From Palsa-504 sp050010815 (GTDB lineage: Bacteria; Actinomycetota; Actinomycetes; Streptosporangiales; Streptosporangiaceae): a DNA stretch of 25,333 nucleotides. The position numbers and the translations under genes are program-made. Shown one piece after another: positions 13,145 through 21,651 of this stretch (position 1 is the stretch's first letter; every line of letters begins with the position of its first letter). The stretch spans positions 1-25,333 of the forward strand of contig JBEKKH010000034.1 in assembly GCA_050010815.1 (NCBI GenBank). The letters are read 5' to 3'. The notes beneath the pieces are model-generated. The model had not been told where the DNA came from. It saw nothing but the letters and a program-made list of their open reading frames with translations, and did not search any database.

Positions 13145-15877
13145 GTGACAGATTTGCCTGACGTAGCGGTCGGCGCGACGTGGCGCTGTGCCGACCTGCA
13201 CCTGCACACTCCCGGCGTGCGTAGTTTTGAGTTGCCGCCTGGTATAGACGTTCAGAACGCCAGCGATCGTGAGCGCCTCGCCAACGAGTACGTACAAAAA
13301 CTCGTTGATGCTGACATTCAGATAGCCGCTATCACGGATTACCAGGGCGTACGGCAACCGTGGTTTTCGCTCATACGTGAGCGCGCAGAGGCGGCGGGGA
13401 TTGCAGTCCTCCCGGGTGCAGAGATGTCAATCGCTGAAGGCAAGGGCTTGCACCTGCTGCTGGTGTGCAGTCCAGACATGGATCCGATGCGCATTGCCGA
13501 GGCGATCCGTTACCACGGGAGGAGCCCTGATCCCCTCTACCCTGACTCGGTACGAGGCGGACACGAGGATCTGATGCTTCGCGAATTGCTCCGGGACACG
13601 CTGGCCGATATCAGGGAACGGCTTGGTTGCGTTGTCATCGCAGCCCATGCGTCTAGTACGAAGGGGCTCTTCAAAGCCCTCACCGTGCCGGTTGCGGCGG
13701 AACTGATCCGGTTGGGTCTGATCGACGCGGTCGACCAGTGTGATTCCACTATGGAGAAGCTCCAGGGCACAGGCCAGTTCACCAGCGAGCAGCTGGACTC
13801 ACTCGCCTGCACTCTGAGCAGTGATCCGCACTCTCTTGGCGAGGTCGGCGCTAGGACATTGCCGGATGGTCGCAGAAGCCTTACCTGGATCAAGCTGAGT
13901 GTTGTTAACGCTGATGCTCTCAAGTTGGCGCTCCACGATCCACAAACGCGGGTGCTCACCCGTCTGCCCGAACCGGTGCGCCACCCGCGTATCCGCGCCA
14001 TGGAAGTGGAAGGTGGTTTTCTCGATGGTCTGTCGCTGAGGTTCAGCGATGACCTGACTACCCTCATTGGGGGGCGTGGCGCTGGCAAGTCAGCGATTCT
14101 CGAAACCTTGCGATACGGGCTGGGCGGTGAGCCCTATTCCGATCAGTCGGAACGGATGTCCCTCGTCGGGCATGCTCTTGGGAGCGGCGGCCGAGTGCGC
14201 CTCGTGATCGAGCGCCCAGGGCCTGAGCAGCAGCGTTACGAAGTGACCCGCGTCTTCGGCCAGCAGCCGAGAGCCACCTCGCTGTCCATCGGCACCAATG
14301 TGAATGTGCCACCGCTCGAGCTCTTTGGCCCACGTGGGTCGCCGGTAATCTTGCTGCAGCGGGAGATCCAGGCGGTTGCCCGTGATGATGGCCTCAGGTT
14401 GCGGTTGCTCGACGAGATCGTCTGGGATGATGCCGGGCAGGCCGTTGCGGCCGTGCAACGCACGCTGGAGGAACTTCGCCGCAACGCCAGGGACATCGAT
14501 GAGCTGGAGCGTCAGGTATCCAGGCGCGAAGAGTACATGGAACGGCTAAACCGGCTCAACGCCGACATCGCCTATTACCAGCGGCAGGGTATAACGGAAA
14601 AGCTCGACCGCCATTCCAGGCTCGGATCTGACGGAGCACGGCTGGAGACGGCGGCGCGGAGAGTCGATGATGCACTGGACGCCAACCGGAGTGAGGTGGC
14701 AACCGTCGTAGACAGCCTTGCAGCCGCAGCGAGCGAACTCACCGCAGCCGAGAGTGAGCACGCTGGCATGCTCAGGGAACTGGCTGAGCGCGTCGAAGCT
14801 GCCCGCGACCGAGCAAGGACGACACTCGATACTGTGGGGGTGCAACTGGCGGAACTGCGGGGCCACGTTGCCTCGGCGCTGACCAGATGGCCGGAACTGC
14901 TCGCTGGCCTGGAAGACGATTTGAGGCGCATCCAGCAGGAACTGGGATCGGGTCCGGTTGACGCAAAGCGGTACTTGGATGCTGTAAGCGAGCGAACCGC
15001 GCTACAGCCCATCGTGGATAGCATGACCCGCCTTGACGAAGAACGGAAGCGTCTACGGCAAGCGCGCGACACGCTCCTGCGCCGCCTGCAGGATGAGCGG
15101 CGGCACAGGTTCACGCTGCGACGGCGGACTGCCGACGCAGTGAACGCAGTGCTCGACGGAAAGCTGCGCATGGACGTCACCTACCTCGGTGACACGGCAG
15201 AGTTCGACAGGAGCTTGTCAGCGGTCCTCAGGGGCTCAAGGGTCACAGCAGACGCAGTGGGCAGCATCGCAAGCGCGCCAGGCGCCGACGGCTTCGAGCT
15301 CGCAAGCGCCGTACGGCAGGGCGAGGCCGCAGTTTCTAACCGCTTCCAGATCAGTGAGACCATGGCTCACCGCCTGGTGAACTGGCTGGTCGACGAACCG
15401 GAGCGGATGCGGCAGATCGAAGTGCTCGCGCCGGATGACCGGGTGGCCATCGCGCTCGTCGTCGACGGAGTCCCACGCGACCTTGCTGAGCTCTCCAGTG
15501 GCCAGAAGGCAACAGCACTGCTGCTTCTCCTTTTCGCCCAGGGGGACCGTCCGCTCATACTCGATCAGCCAGAGGACGATCTCGACAACCGGTTCATCTA
15601 TGACGATGTGGTGACGTTGCTGCGGGCTGAGAAGGGAGTTACAGATCCGGCTCGTCGACGGCAGATCATCGCCGCAACGCACAACGCGAACATTCCGGTC
15701 AATGGCGACGCTGAGTTGGTACTCAGCCTGGCCGACGAAGGCGGCCGGTGCCAGGTGCGGACCCGGGACTCCATCGATGACGCGGCGGTCCGCGAAGAGA
15801 TCCGGAACGTGCTTGAAGGAGGCGCTGAGGCGTTCCGACGTCGCGCGCAGAAGTACGGTGGCCTCGATGACACCTGA
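13145..15877 (+). CDS. PHP-domain/SMC-like ATPase (TrlF-type), candidate defence or repair protein
   Basis: A 910-aa protein in two parts. Residues ~14-235 form a PHP phosphoesterase-like domain: D17LH19LH21T, ITD65Y66Q (usually ITDH), GAE93, AAHAS and SSD227PH229. Residues ~285-910 form a RecF/SMC-like ATPase: Walker A GGRGAGKS (309-316), a long coiled coil (~435-690), signature LSSGQK (783-788), Walker B LILDQPEDDLDN (804-815) and an H-loop His (H846, AATHN). PHP domains cleave phosphoester bonds with metals, so a nuclease or phosphatase coupled to a DNA-sensing ATPase is a fair inference; no substrate is known. The start is GTG 13145 with GGGAAGA upstream. GC is lower than in neighbours (for example about 55% at 13321-13380 against about 78% at 12241-12300), suggesting transfer. 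It overlaps the next gene by 11 nt. Confidence 0.85.
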   Translation: MTDLPDVAVGATWRCADLHLHTPGVRSFELPPGIDVQNASDRERLANEYVQKLVDADIQIAAITDYQGVRQPWFSLIRERAEAAGIAVLPGAEMSIAEGKGLHLLLVCSPDMDPMRIAEAIRYHGRSPDPLYPDSVRGGHEDLMLRELLRDTLADIRERLGCVVIAAHASSTKGLFKALTVPVAAELIRLGLIDAVDQCDSTMEKLQGTGQFTSEQLDSLACTLSSDPHSLGEVGARTLPDGRRSLTWIKLSVVNADALKLALHDPQTRVLTRLPEPVRHPRIRAMEVEGGFLDGLSLRFSDDLTTLIGGRGAGKSAILETLRYGLGGEPYSDQSERMSLVGHALGSGGRVRLVIERPGPEQQRYEVTRVFGQQPRATSLSIGTNVNVPPLELFGPRGSPVILLQREIQAVARDDGLRLRLLDEIVWDDAGQAVAAVQRTLEELRRNARDIDELERQVSRREEYMERLNRLNADIAYYQRQGITEKLDRHSRLGSDGARLETAARRVDDALDANRSEVATVVDSLAAAASELTAAESEHAGMLRELAERVEAARDRARTTLDTVGVQLAELRGHVASALTRWPELLAGLEDDLRRIQQELGSGPVDAKRYLDAVSERTALQPIVDSMTRLDEERKRLRQARDTLLRRLQDERRHRFTLRRRTADAVNAVLDGKLRMDVTYLGDTAEFDRSLSAVLRGSRVTADAVGSIASAPGADGFELASAVRQGEAAVSNRFQISETMAHRLVNWLVDEPERMRQIEVLAPDDRVAIALVVDGVPRDLAELSSGQKATALLLLLFAQGDRPLILDQPEDDLDNRFIYDDVVTLLRAEKGVTDPARRRQIIAATHNANIPVNGDAELVLSLADEGGRCQVRTRDSIDDAAVREEIRNVLEGGAEAFRRRAQKYGGLDDT

Positions 15878-16789
15878 TGAGCTGCGCGAACGAATCCTCA
15901 GTTGGGAGAACCCGCATACTGATTTCAAGCGCGAAGTGAGTCACAACGATGAACTGGCGAAGGACCTGGTCTGCTTTGCCAACGGGGACGGCGGCCAGAT
16001 TATCATCGGCGTGGATGATCGCCGCAATGTCGTTGGCGTTACCGATACGGACGCCCTGATGCTCCGGGCGGACGATGTCGCGTTCAACCGCTGCTCGCCA
16101 GCACTGATAGTGACGCCAGAAGTCGTCATGCTCGACGACAAGGCGGTGGTAGTCCTGAACGTCCCCAAGGGGGATCAGCGCCCATATGCGACATCGGACG
16201 GCCGTTACTACGTACGCTCGGGGGTTCGCTGCCGCCATGCCAGCCGCGATCAGATGCTGCGCATGTTTCAAGCTAGCGACTCGCTGTTTTACGACGAGCA
16301 ACCGCTTCCGAGACTACATATCAGCGATCTGGACCTTGACGCAGTATCAAGGCACTTGGCCGACGCTCAGGAGCTAGATCTTGGCGCACCGGGCACGAGA
16401 TTGTAGGGTTCGAGCCGGAGAGACGAGAGGAGATACCGCTTGCGGCCCTGCGAGAGGCGGCGGTGAACGCCCTGGTGCACCGCGATTACACCATCCCTGG
16501 TCCTGTCCGGATCTTTGTCCTCGCTGATCGTGTCGAGGTCAGGTCACCAGGTAGACCGCCAAATAGCGTTGACGCCGATGCCATGCGTGCGGGAGTGCAT
16601 GTCCCACGCAATCCGCACATCTATTCCCGGACAGCCGCTGCCCAGCTAGCGACCCGTGCAGGAACAGGCATGCTCCGCATAGCTCGGCTGCTACGCGAGA
16701 ACTCCGGGCAAAGCTTTGATATAAGGATCAGCGACGCTGAGGTGGCGCTTATCCTACCGAGAAGGGCGGAGCCCACATCTAAACCGTAG
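15867..16789 (+). pseudogene. AlbA_2/ATP-binding (divergent AAA_4-like) protein, frameshifted and internally deleted
   Basis: The first frame (ATG 15867 to TAG 16404-16406) encodes an AlbA_2 domain (HTDFKREVSHNDELAKDLVCFANGDGG, IIIGVDD, YYVRSGVRCRHASRDQM). The second frame, readable from before 16406 to 16789, encodes the C-terminal ATP-binding part (EEIPLAALREAAVNALVHRDYT, DRVEVRSPGRPPNSV, HVPRNPHI). The two are joined by a -1 shift near 16390-16405. Compared with the family, about 90 residues between the domains seem to be missing, so a deletion rather than one lost base is likely. The start overlaps the PHP/ATPase gene by 11 nt (ATG 15867, TGA 15875), so the pair was an operon. These proteins are annotated as RNA/DNA-binding regulators or defence components. 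Expression of the AlbA_2 half alone remains possible. Confidence 0.75.
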
Positions 16790-17020
16790 CATCTCGCAGT
16801 CGCGACACCAATGCAGACAGGCCAAGACGTCCGCCAGGTGGTGGGCCCCTAGTTTTCCTAGCGTGTCGAAGTCGCGCAAACGCCCGTGCAGCGAAGCCCG
16901 CCTCCGAGTTCCATCGCTGCCGCGAGAGATGGGCCGTCATCAGCGCCCATCGGTAGAGCCTTAATCGGCTCGTGAGAATACTCAGATACCCGCTCGCCTC
17001 CGGCCGGGCAGAATGGGCAC

Positions 17021-17815
17021 ATGGAGATCGCCGAGTACATCGACGTGCTGCGCGGCCAGGGTGCCGCCCTGGCCCAGGCGGCCGGGCGGGCCGGACTGGA
17101 CGCGACCGTCCCGACATGCTCACCATGGCTGGTCAAGGACCTGTTGCGGCACACCGGGTACATCCACCGGTGGGCGGCCAGGCACATCACCGAACGTCCG
17201 GTCAGCGTTCTGGACGGGCCGGACGAAGCGGAGATCTTGCGCGGCGGCGGGTCCGATGAGGACCTGATCGAGTGGTTCCTGGCCGGTCACGCTGCCCTCG
17301 TGCAGACGCTGGCCACGGCCGATCCGGATGTGTCGTGCGGCACCTTCATGGCGGCGCCGTCGCCGCTGGCCTTCTGGGCCAGGCGGCAGGCTCACGAGAC
17401 CGCGATCCACCGGGCCGACGCGGAGCTCGCGTCGGGGTCCACGCCCGAGTACCCGGCGGACTTCGCCGCTGACGGCATCGACGAGCTGATCATGGGCTTC
17501 GGCCGGCGCCGTAAGTACGCTCCGGCGGCCGGCGGCCGACTGTACGTGGCCGCCACCGATACGGGCGACGGCTGGTCCATCGAGCCGCGCGAGGGCCGCC
17601 TGCAGCCGCAGCGCGCCTCCGATCGGGCCGCCGCGGCCAGTACGGACGGTACGGACGGTACGGGCGGGGTCGGCTGCACGGTGCGCGGTCCGGCCTCCGC
17701 CGTGTACCTGTTCCTGTGGAACCGCTCAGGCCCTGCTCCGGCGAACGTCACGATCGGCGGTGACCGGGACGGGCTCACCTCGTGGCAAGCCAGCGTCCGG
17801 GTGCGCTGGGGCTGA
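17021..17815 (+). CDS. Maleylpyruvate isomerase family mycothiol-dependent enzyme
   Basis: A 264-aa protein with an N-terminal DinB-like four-helix domain (EYIDVLRGQGAALAQAA, SPWLVKDLLRHTGYIHRWAARHI) and a C-terminal MDMPI-type domain (YVAATDTGDGWSIEPREGRL, VRGPASAVYLFLWNR). The family uses mycothiol, the actinobacterial thiol, in isomerisation or conjugation; most members have no assigned substrate, and none can be given here. The conserved histidines of the helical domain (H149/H-rich segment RRQAHETAIHRADAE) are present. The ATG has no clear Shine-Dalgarno sequence; CAGAAT lies 6 nt before it and could be a weak leaderless -10. Confidence 0.85.
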   Translation: MEIAEYIDVLRGQGAALAQAAGRAGLDATVPTCSPWLVKDLLRHTGYIHRWAARHITERPVSVLDGPDEAEILRGGGSDEDLIEWFLAGHAALVQTLATADPDVSCGTFMAAPSPLAFWARRQAHETAIHRADAELASGSTPEYPADFAADGIDELIMGFGRRRKYAPAAGGRLYVAATDTGDGWSIEPREGRLQPQRASDRAAAASTDGTDGTGGVGCTVRGPASAVYLFLWNRSGPAPANVTIGGDRDGLTSWQASVRVRWG

Positions 17816-17821
17816 TTCCCT

Positions 17822-17841
17822 CCGGCCGGCGGCCCGGCCGG
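17822..17841 (+). terminator. GC-rich hairpin after the mycothiol-enzyme gene
   Basis: CCGGCCGG (17822-17829), loop CGGC, CCGGCCGG (17834-17841) gives an 8-bp all-GC stem 6 bp after the TGA. There is no U-tract, which is common for actinobacterial terminators. It would separate this gene from dnaE. Confidence 0.4.
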
Positions 17842-18042
17842 CGTGCCCGGTCGGGGGTGAAATGCCGGGGTCGGGCACTGCCGGCGAGCCACCTCCGCCG
17901 CGGGGCCGTCAGGCGTTAAGGTGGAGGACACCGGGAATCCCCGGCTTCGGAAGAAGATCACGCGCCCCGCGTGCGTCGTGACCTGGTGAAGGCCGCCAGT
18001 GCGAGGGGCGGCGTTCGCGTGCCCGGAGGAGGCGGCTCGTCC

Positions 18043-21000
18043 ATGACGGTCCCGGCGTCCCAGACCCCGTTCGCTCACCTGCACGTGCACACCGAGTACT
18101 CCATGCTGGACGGTGCGGCCCGGCTGAAGGATCTCTTCGTCGAGGTCAAGAAGCAGGGCATGACGCACGTGGCGATGACCGACCACGGCAACATGTTCGC
18201 CGCCGCGGAGTTCCACCGGCAGGCGAAGGAGGCCGGCATCACGCCGGTGATCGGGATCGAGGCCTACGTCGCGCCGGAATCCAGAACCAACACCAACCGC
18301 ATCCTGTGGGGCCAGCCGCACCAGAAGAAGGACGACGTCTCCGCCTCCGGCGCTTACCTGCACAAGACCATCTGGGCCAGGGACAACCAGGGCGTGCACA
18401 ACCTGTTCCGGCTCTCCTCCCGCTCCTACGCCGAGGGCTGGCTGGTCAAGTGGCCCCGGATGGACAAGGAGATCATCGCCTCGCACGCCGCCGGGCTGAT
18501 GGCCTCCACCGGCTGCCCGTCGGGTGAGCTGCAGACCAGGCTGCGGCTCGGTCAGTTCGACGAGGCGCTCAAGGGGGCGGCCGAGTGGCGGGACATTTTC
18601 GGCAAGGAGAATTACTTCCTCGAGCTGATGGAGCACGGCCTGGACATCGAGCGCCGGGTTCGCGACGGCCTGCTCGAGATCGGCAAGAAGCTCGGCATCC
18701 CGCCCGTGGTGACCAACGACTCGCATTACACCCGCGAGCAGGACGCGACCAGCCACGACACCCTTCTGTGCATCCAGACCGGCAAGACCCTGGCCGACAC
18801 CGACAGGTTCCGGCTCGAGGGCGGCGGCTACTACATCAAGCCCGCGGCCCAGATGTACGGCCTGGACACCAGCGACTACTGGCAGGAGGGCTGCCGCAAC
18901 AGCCAGCTGCTGATCGCCGACCGGGTCGACATCGCCGGCATGTTCAACTTCGTGAACCTGATGCCCCGGTTCCCCATCCCGGACGGCTTCGAGTCAGAAG
19001 CTGAGCTGTTCCGCGCCGAGGTGTGGAAGGGCATGGAGCGCCGTTACCCGGGCGGGTACGACGAGCAGCGGCGCCATCAGGCCGAGTACGAGATCCAGAT
19101 GATCTGCCAGATGGGGTTTCCCGCGTATTTCCTCGTGGTCGCGGACTTCATCATGTGGGCGAAGAACAACGGCGTCGCGGTGGGCCCGGGCCGCGGCTCC
19201 GCGGCGGGCTCGATCGTCGCCTACGCGATGGGCATCACCGACCTCGACCCGCTGACGCATGGCCTGATCTTCGAGCGCTTCCTCAATCCTGAGCGCGTGT
19301 CCATGCCCGACATCGACATCGACTTCGACGAGCGCGGCCGCGCCGACGTGATCAGGTACGTGACCCAGAAGTGGGGCTCGGACCGGGTCGCCCAGATCGT
19401 CACCTACGGCACGATCAAGGCCAAGGCCGCCATCAAGGATTCCTGCCGGGTCCTGGGCTTCCCCTACGCGCTGGGCGACAGGATCACCAAGGCGTTCCCG
19501 CCCGCCGTGATGGGCAAGGACATCCCGCTGTCCGGGATCTTCGACGAGGCCTATCCCCGGTACAAGGAGGCGGGCGAGCTCCGCTCGCTGTACGAGTCCG
19601 AGGCGGAGATCAAGCAGATCCTCGACACCGCCCGGGGGATCGAGGGCCTGGTCCGCCAGCCCGGCGTGCACGCGGCCGGCGTGATCATGTCGGCGGAGCC
19701 GCTAACCGATCACATTCCGGTCTGGACCCGTCACTCCGACGGCGCGGTGATCACGCAGTTCGACTACCCGACCTGCGAGGGCCTCGGGCTGCTGAAGATG
19801 GACTTCCTCGGGCTGCGCAACCTGACCATCATGGCCGACGCGGTGGCGGCGATCGAGCGGAACCGGGACACCTCGATCGACCTGCTGAGCCTGCCGCTGG
19901 ACGACAAACCCAGCTACGAGCTGCTGGCGCGAGGCGACACGCTGGGCGTGTTCCAGCTGGACGGCGGGCCCATGCGGGCCTTGCTGCGGCTGATGAAGGC
20001 GGACAACTTCGAGGACATTTCCGCCGTCATCGCGCTCTACCGGCCCGGCCCGATGGGCGTCAACTCGCATACCAACTACGCGTTGCGCAAGACCGGCCAG
20101 CAGGAGATCAAGCCCATCCACCCGGAACTCGAAGAGCCGCTGCGGGAGGTGCTCGAGCCTACCTACGGCCTGATCGTCTACCAGGAGCAGGTGCAAAAGG
20201 CCGCCCAGATCCTGGCCGGGTACACCCTGGGCCAGGCGGACCTGCTCCGGCGCGCGATGGGCAAGAAGAAGAAGGAGATCCTGGACAAGGAGTTCGGCCC
20301 CTTCCAGCGCGGGTGCCGGGAACGCGGGTACTCCGATCAGGCGATCCAGGCTGTCTGGGATGTCCTCGTCCCGTTCGCCGGGTACGCCTTCAACAAGGCT
20401 CACACCGCGGCCTACGGCCTGATCGCCTACTGGACGGCCTACCTCAAGGCGAACTATCCCGCCGAGTACATGGCCGCGCTGCTCACCTCGGTGGGCGACG
20501 ATAAGGACAAGTCGGCCCTGTACCTCAGCGAATGCCGCCGGATGGGCATCAAGGTCCTGCCGCCCGACGTCAACGAGTCGGTGGCGACGTTCGCGCCGGT
20601 CGGGCACGACATCAGGTTCGGCCTGGCCGCGATCCGCAACGTGGGCGCCAACGTCGTCGAGGCGATCGTCGCGGCGCGTAAGTCCAAGGGCGAGTTCACT
20701 CACTTCGCCGATTTCCTCCGCAAGGTGCCCCTGGTGGTGTGCAACAAGCGGGTGATCGAGTCGCTGGTCAAGGCGGGCGCGTTTGACTCGTTCGGCGACG
20801 CCCGCAAGGGTCTGGTGCTGGTCCACGAGCAGGCCGTCGATGCCGTGATCGACATCAAGCGCAACGAGGCGATCGGGCAGGACTCCCTGTTCGGCGGCGA
20901 CGCGGAGGCGGAGGCGGTCTTCGACGTGCCCGTCCCGGCGGGGGAGTGGGACAAGTCCACCCGGCTGAACTTCGAGCGGGAGATGCTCGGGCTCTACGTC

Positions 21001-21621
21001 TCGGACCATCCGCTGTTCGGCGTCGAGCACATCATCGCCAGGGAGAGCGACTGCTCGCTAGCCGAACTGATGGCCGACGACACCGAGCGGCCCCGGGCCG
21101 GCGACCGTCCCGGAAACCCCGGAGCGTCCGACACGCAGATCGTCAAGATCGGCGGCATCCTGTCCGGCGTGCAGCGCAAGGTGACCAAGCAGGGCAACCA
21201 GTGGGCCGCGGCCACTCTCGAGGACCTGGCCGGGGCCATCGAGGTGCTGTTCTTCCCGCAGACCTACCAGCTCTACGCCACCTCCATCGCCGAAGACGCG
21301 GTCGTGGTGGTGAAGGGCAAGGTGGACCGCAGGGACGATGTGCCCAAGCTGATCGCGATGGATCTGGCCATCCCCGACCTGTCGATGGACGATTCGGGCC
21401 CGTTCGTGGTGTCTATGCCGGTGGCCCGCTGCGTCCCGCCGGTGGTGGAGCGGCTCAGGGAGGTGCTGATCACTCACCCCGGGCCGACCGAGGTGCACCT
21501 GAAGCTGCGCGGCCACGAGCGCACGACGGTCGTTCGCCTAGACGACAAGCTCCGAGTAGCTACCTCACCCTCCCTGATCGGGGATCTGAAGCAGCTACTC
21601 GGACCTGCCTGCGTGAGCTAA
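18043..21621 (+). CDS. dnaE: DNA polymerase III subunit alpha DnaE (DnaE1 type)
   Basis: The replicative polymerase catalytic subunit. The 1192-aa product begins with a PHP domain (HLHVHTEYSMLDGAA, H12-H16; MTDHGNM), which in actinobacterial DnaE1 is known to supply 3'-5' proofreading. The polymerase core shows GPGRGSAAGS and PDIDIDF (422-428), which carries the metal-binding aspartates. Tandem helix-hairpin-helix and C-terminal OB-fold regions follow (TQIVKIGGILSGVQRKVTKQGNQWAAATLEDL). I chose ATG 18043, with GGAGGAGG at 18025-18032 about 10 nt upstream, over more upstream starts at 17971 and 18019 that add a non-family tail. It ends 15 bp before the convergent gene. Confidence 0.97.
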   Translation: MTVPASQTPFAHLHVHTEYSMLDGAARLKDLFVEVKKQGMTHVAMTDHGNMFAAAEFHRQAKEAGITPVIGIEAYVAPESRTNTNRILWGQPHQKKDDVSASGAYLHKTIWARDNQGVHNLFRLSSRSYAEGWLVKWPRMDKEIIASHAAGLMASTGCPSGELQTRLRLGQFDEALKGAAEWRDIFGKENYFLELMEHGLDIERRVRDGLLEIGKKLGIPPVVTNDSHYTREQDATSHDTLLCIQTGKTLADTDRFRLEGGGYYIKPAAQMYGLDTSDYWQEGCRNSQLLIADRVDIAGMFNFVNLMPRFPIPDGFESEAELFRAEVWKGMERRYPGGYDEQRRHQAEYEIQMICQMGFPAYFLVVADFIMWAKNNGVAVGPGRGSAAGSIVAYAMGITDLDPLTHGLIFERFLNPERVSMPDIDIDFDERGRADVIRYVTQKWGSDRVAQIVTYGTIKAKAAIKDSCRVLGFPYALGDRITKAFPPAVMGKDIPLSGIFDEAYPRYKEAGELRSLYESEAEIKQILDTARGIEGLVRQPGVHAAGVIMSAEPLTDHIPVWTRHSDGAVITQFDYPTCEGLGLLKMDFLGLRNLTIMADAVAAIERNRDTSIDLLSLPLDDKPSYELLARGDTLGVFQLDGGPMRALLRLMKADNFEDISAVIALYRPGPMGVNSHTNYALRKTGQQEIKPIHPELEEPLREVLEPTYGLIVYQEQVQKAAQILAGYTLGQADLLRRAMGKKKKEILDKEFGPFQRGCRERGYSDQAIQAVWDVLVPFAGYAFNKAHTAAYGLIAYWTAYLKANYPAEYMAALLTSVGDDKDKSALYLSECRRMGIKVLPPDVNESVATFAPVGHDIRFGLAAIRNVGANVVEAIVAARKSKGEFTHFADFLRKVPLVVCNKRVIESLVKAGAFDSFGDARKGLVLVHEQAVDAVIDIKRNEAIGQDSLFGGDAEAEAVFDVPVPAGEWDKSTRLNFEREMLGLYVSDHPLFGVEHIIARESDCSLAELMADDTERPRAGDRPGNPGASDTQIVKIGGILSGVQRKVTKQGNQWAAATLEDLAGAIEVLFFPQTYQLYATSIAEDAVVVVKGKVDRRDDVPKLIAMDLAIPDLSMDDSGPFVVSMPVARCVPPVVERLREVLITHPGPTEVHLKLRGHERTTVVRLDDKLRVATSPSLIGDLKQLLGPACVS

Positions 21622-21633
21622 CTGGGTTTGACG

Positions 21634-21651
21634 GGTTCAGGACCTCGAACC
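21634..21651. terminator. Weak hairpin between convergent dnaE and the 21637 gene
   Basis: GGTTC (21634-21638) and GAACC (21647-21651) can pair around an 8-nt loop in the narrow space between the two convergent stops. The stem is only 5 bp and lies partly inside the minus-strand gene's last codons, so this is a tentative bidirectional terminator. Confidence 0.2.

Noticed and set aside
16790..17020. tRNA or small RNA in the gap after the island
   Set aside because: No cloverleaf, CCA-adjacent stem or TTCGA loop pattern could be built; nothing else was seen in this stretch.
19702..21030. 442-aa minus-strand frame within dnaE
   Set aside because: It is opposite a well-supported polymerase and shows only reversed-codon composition.
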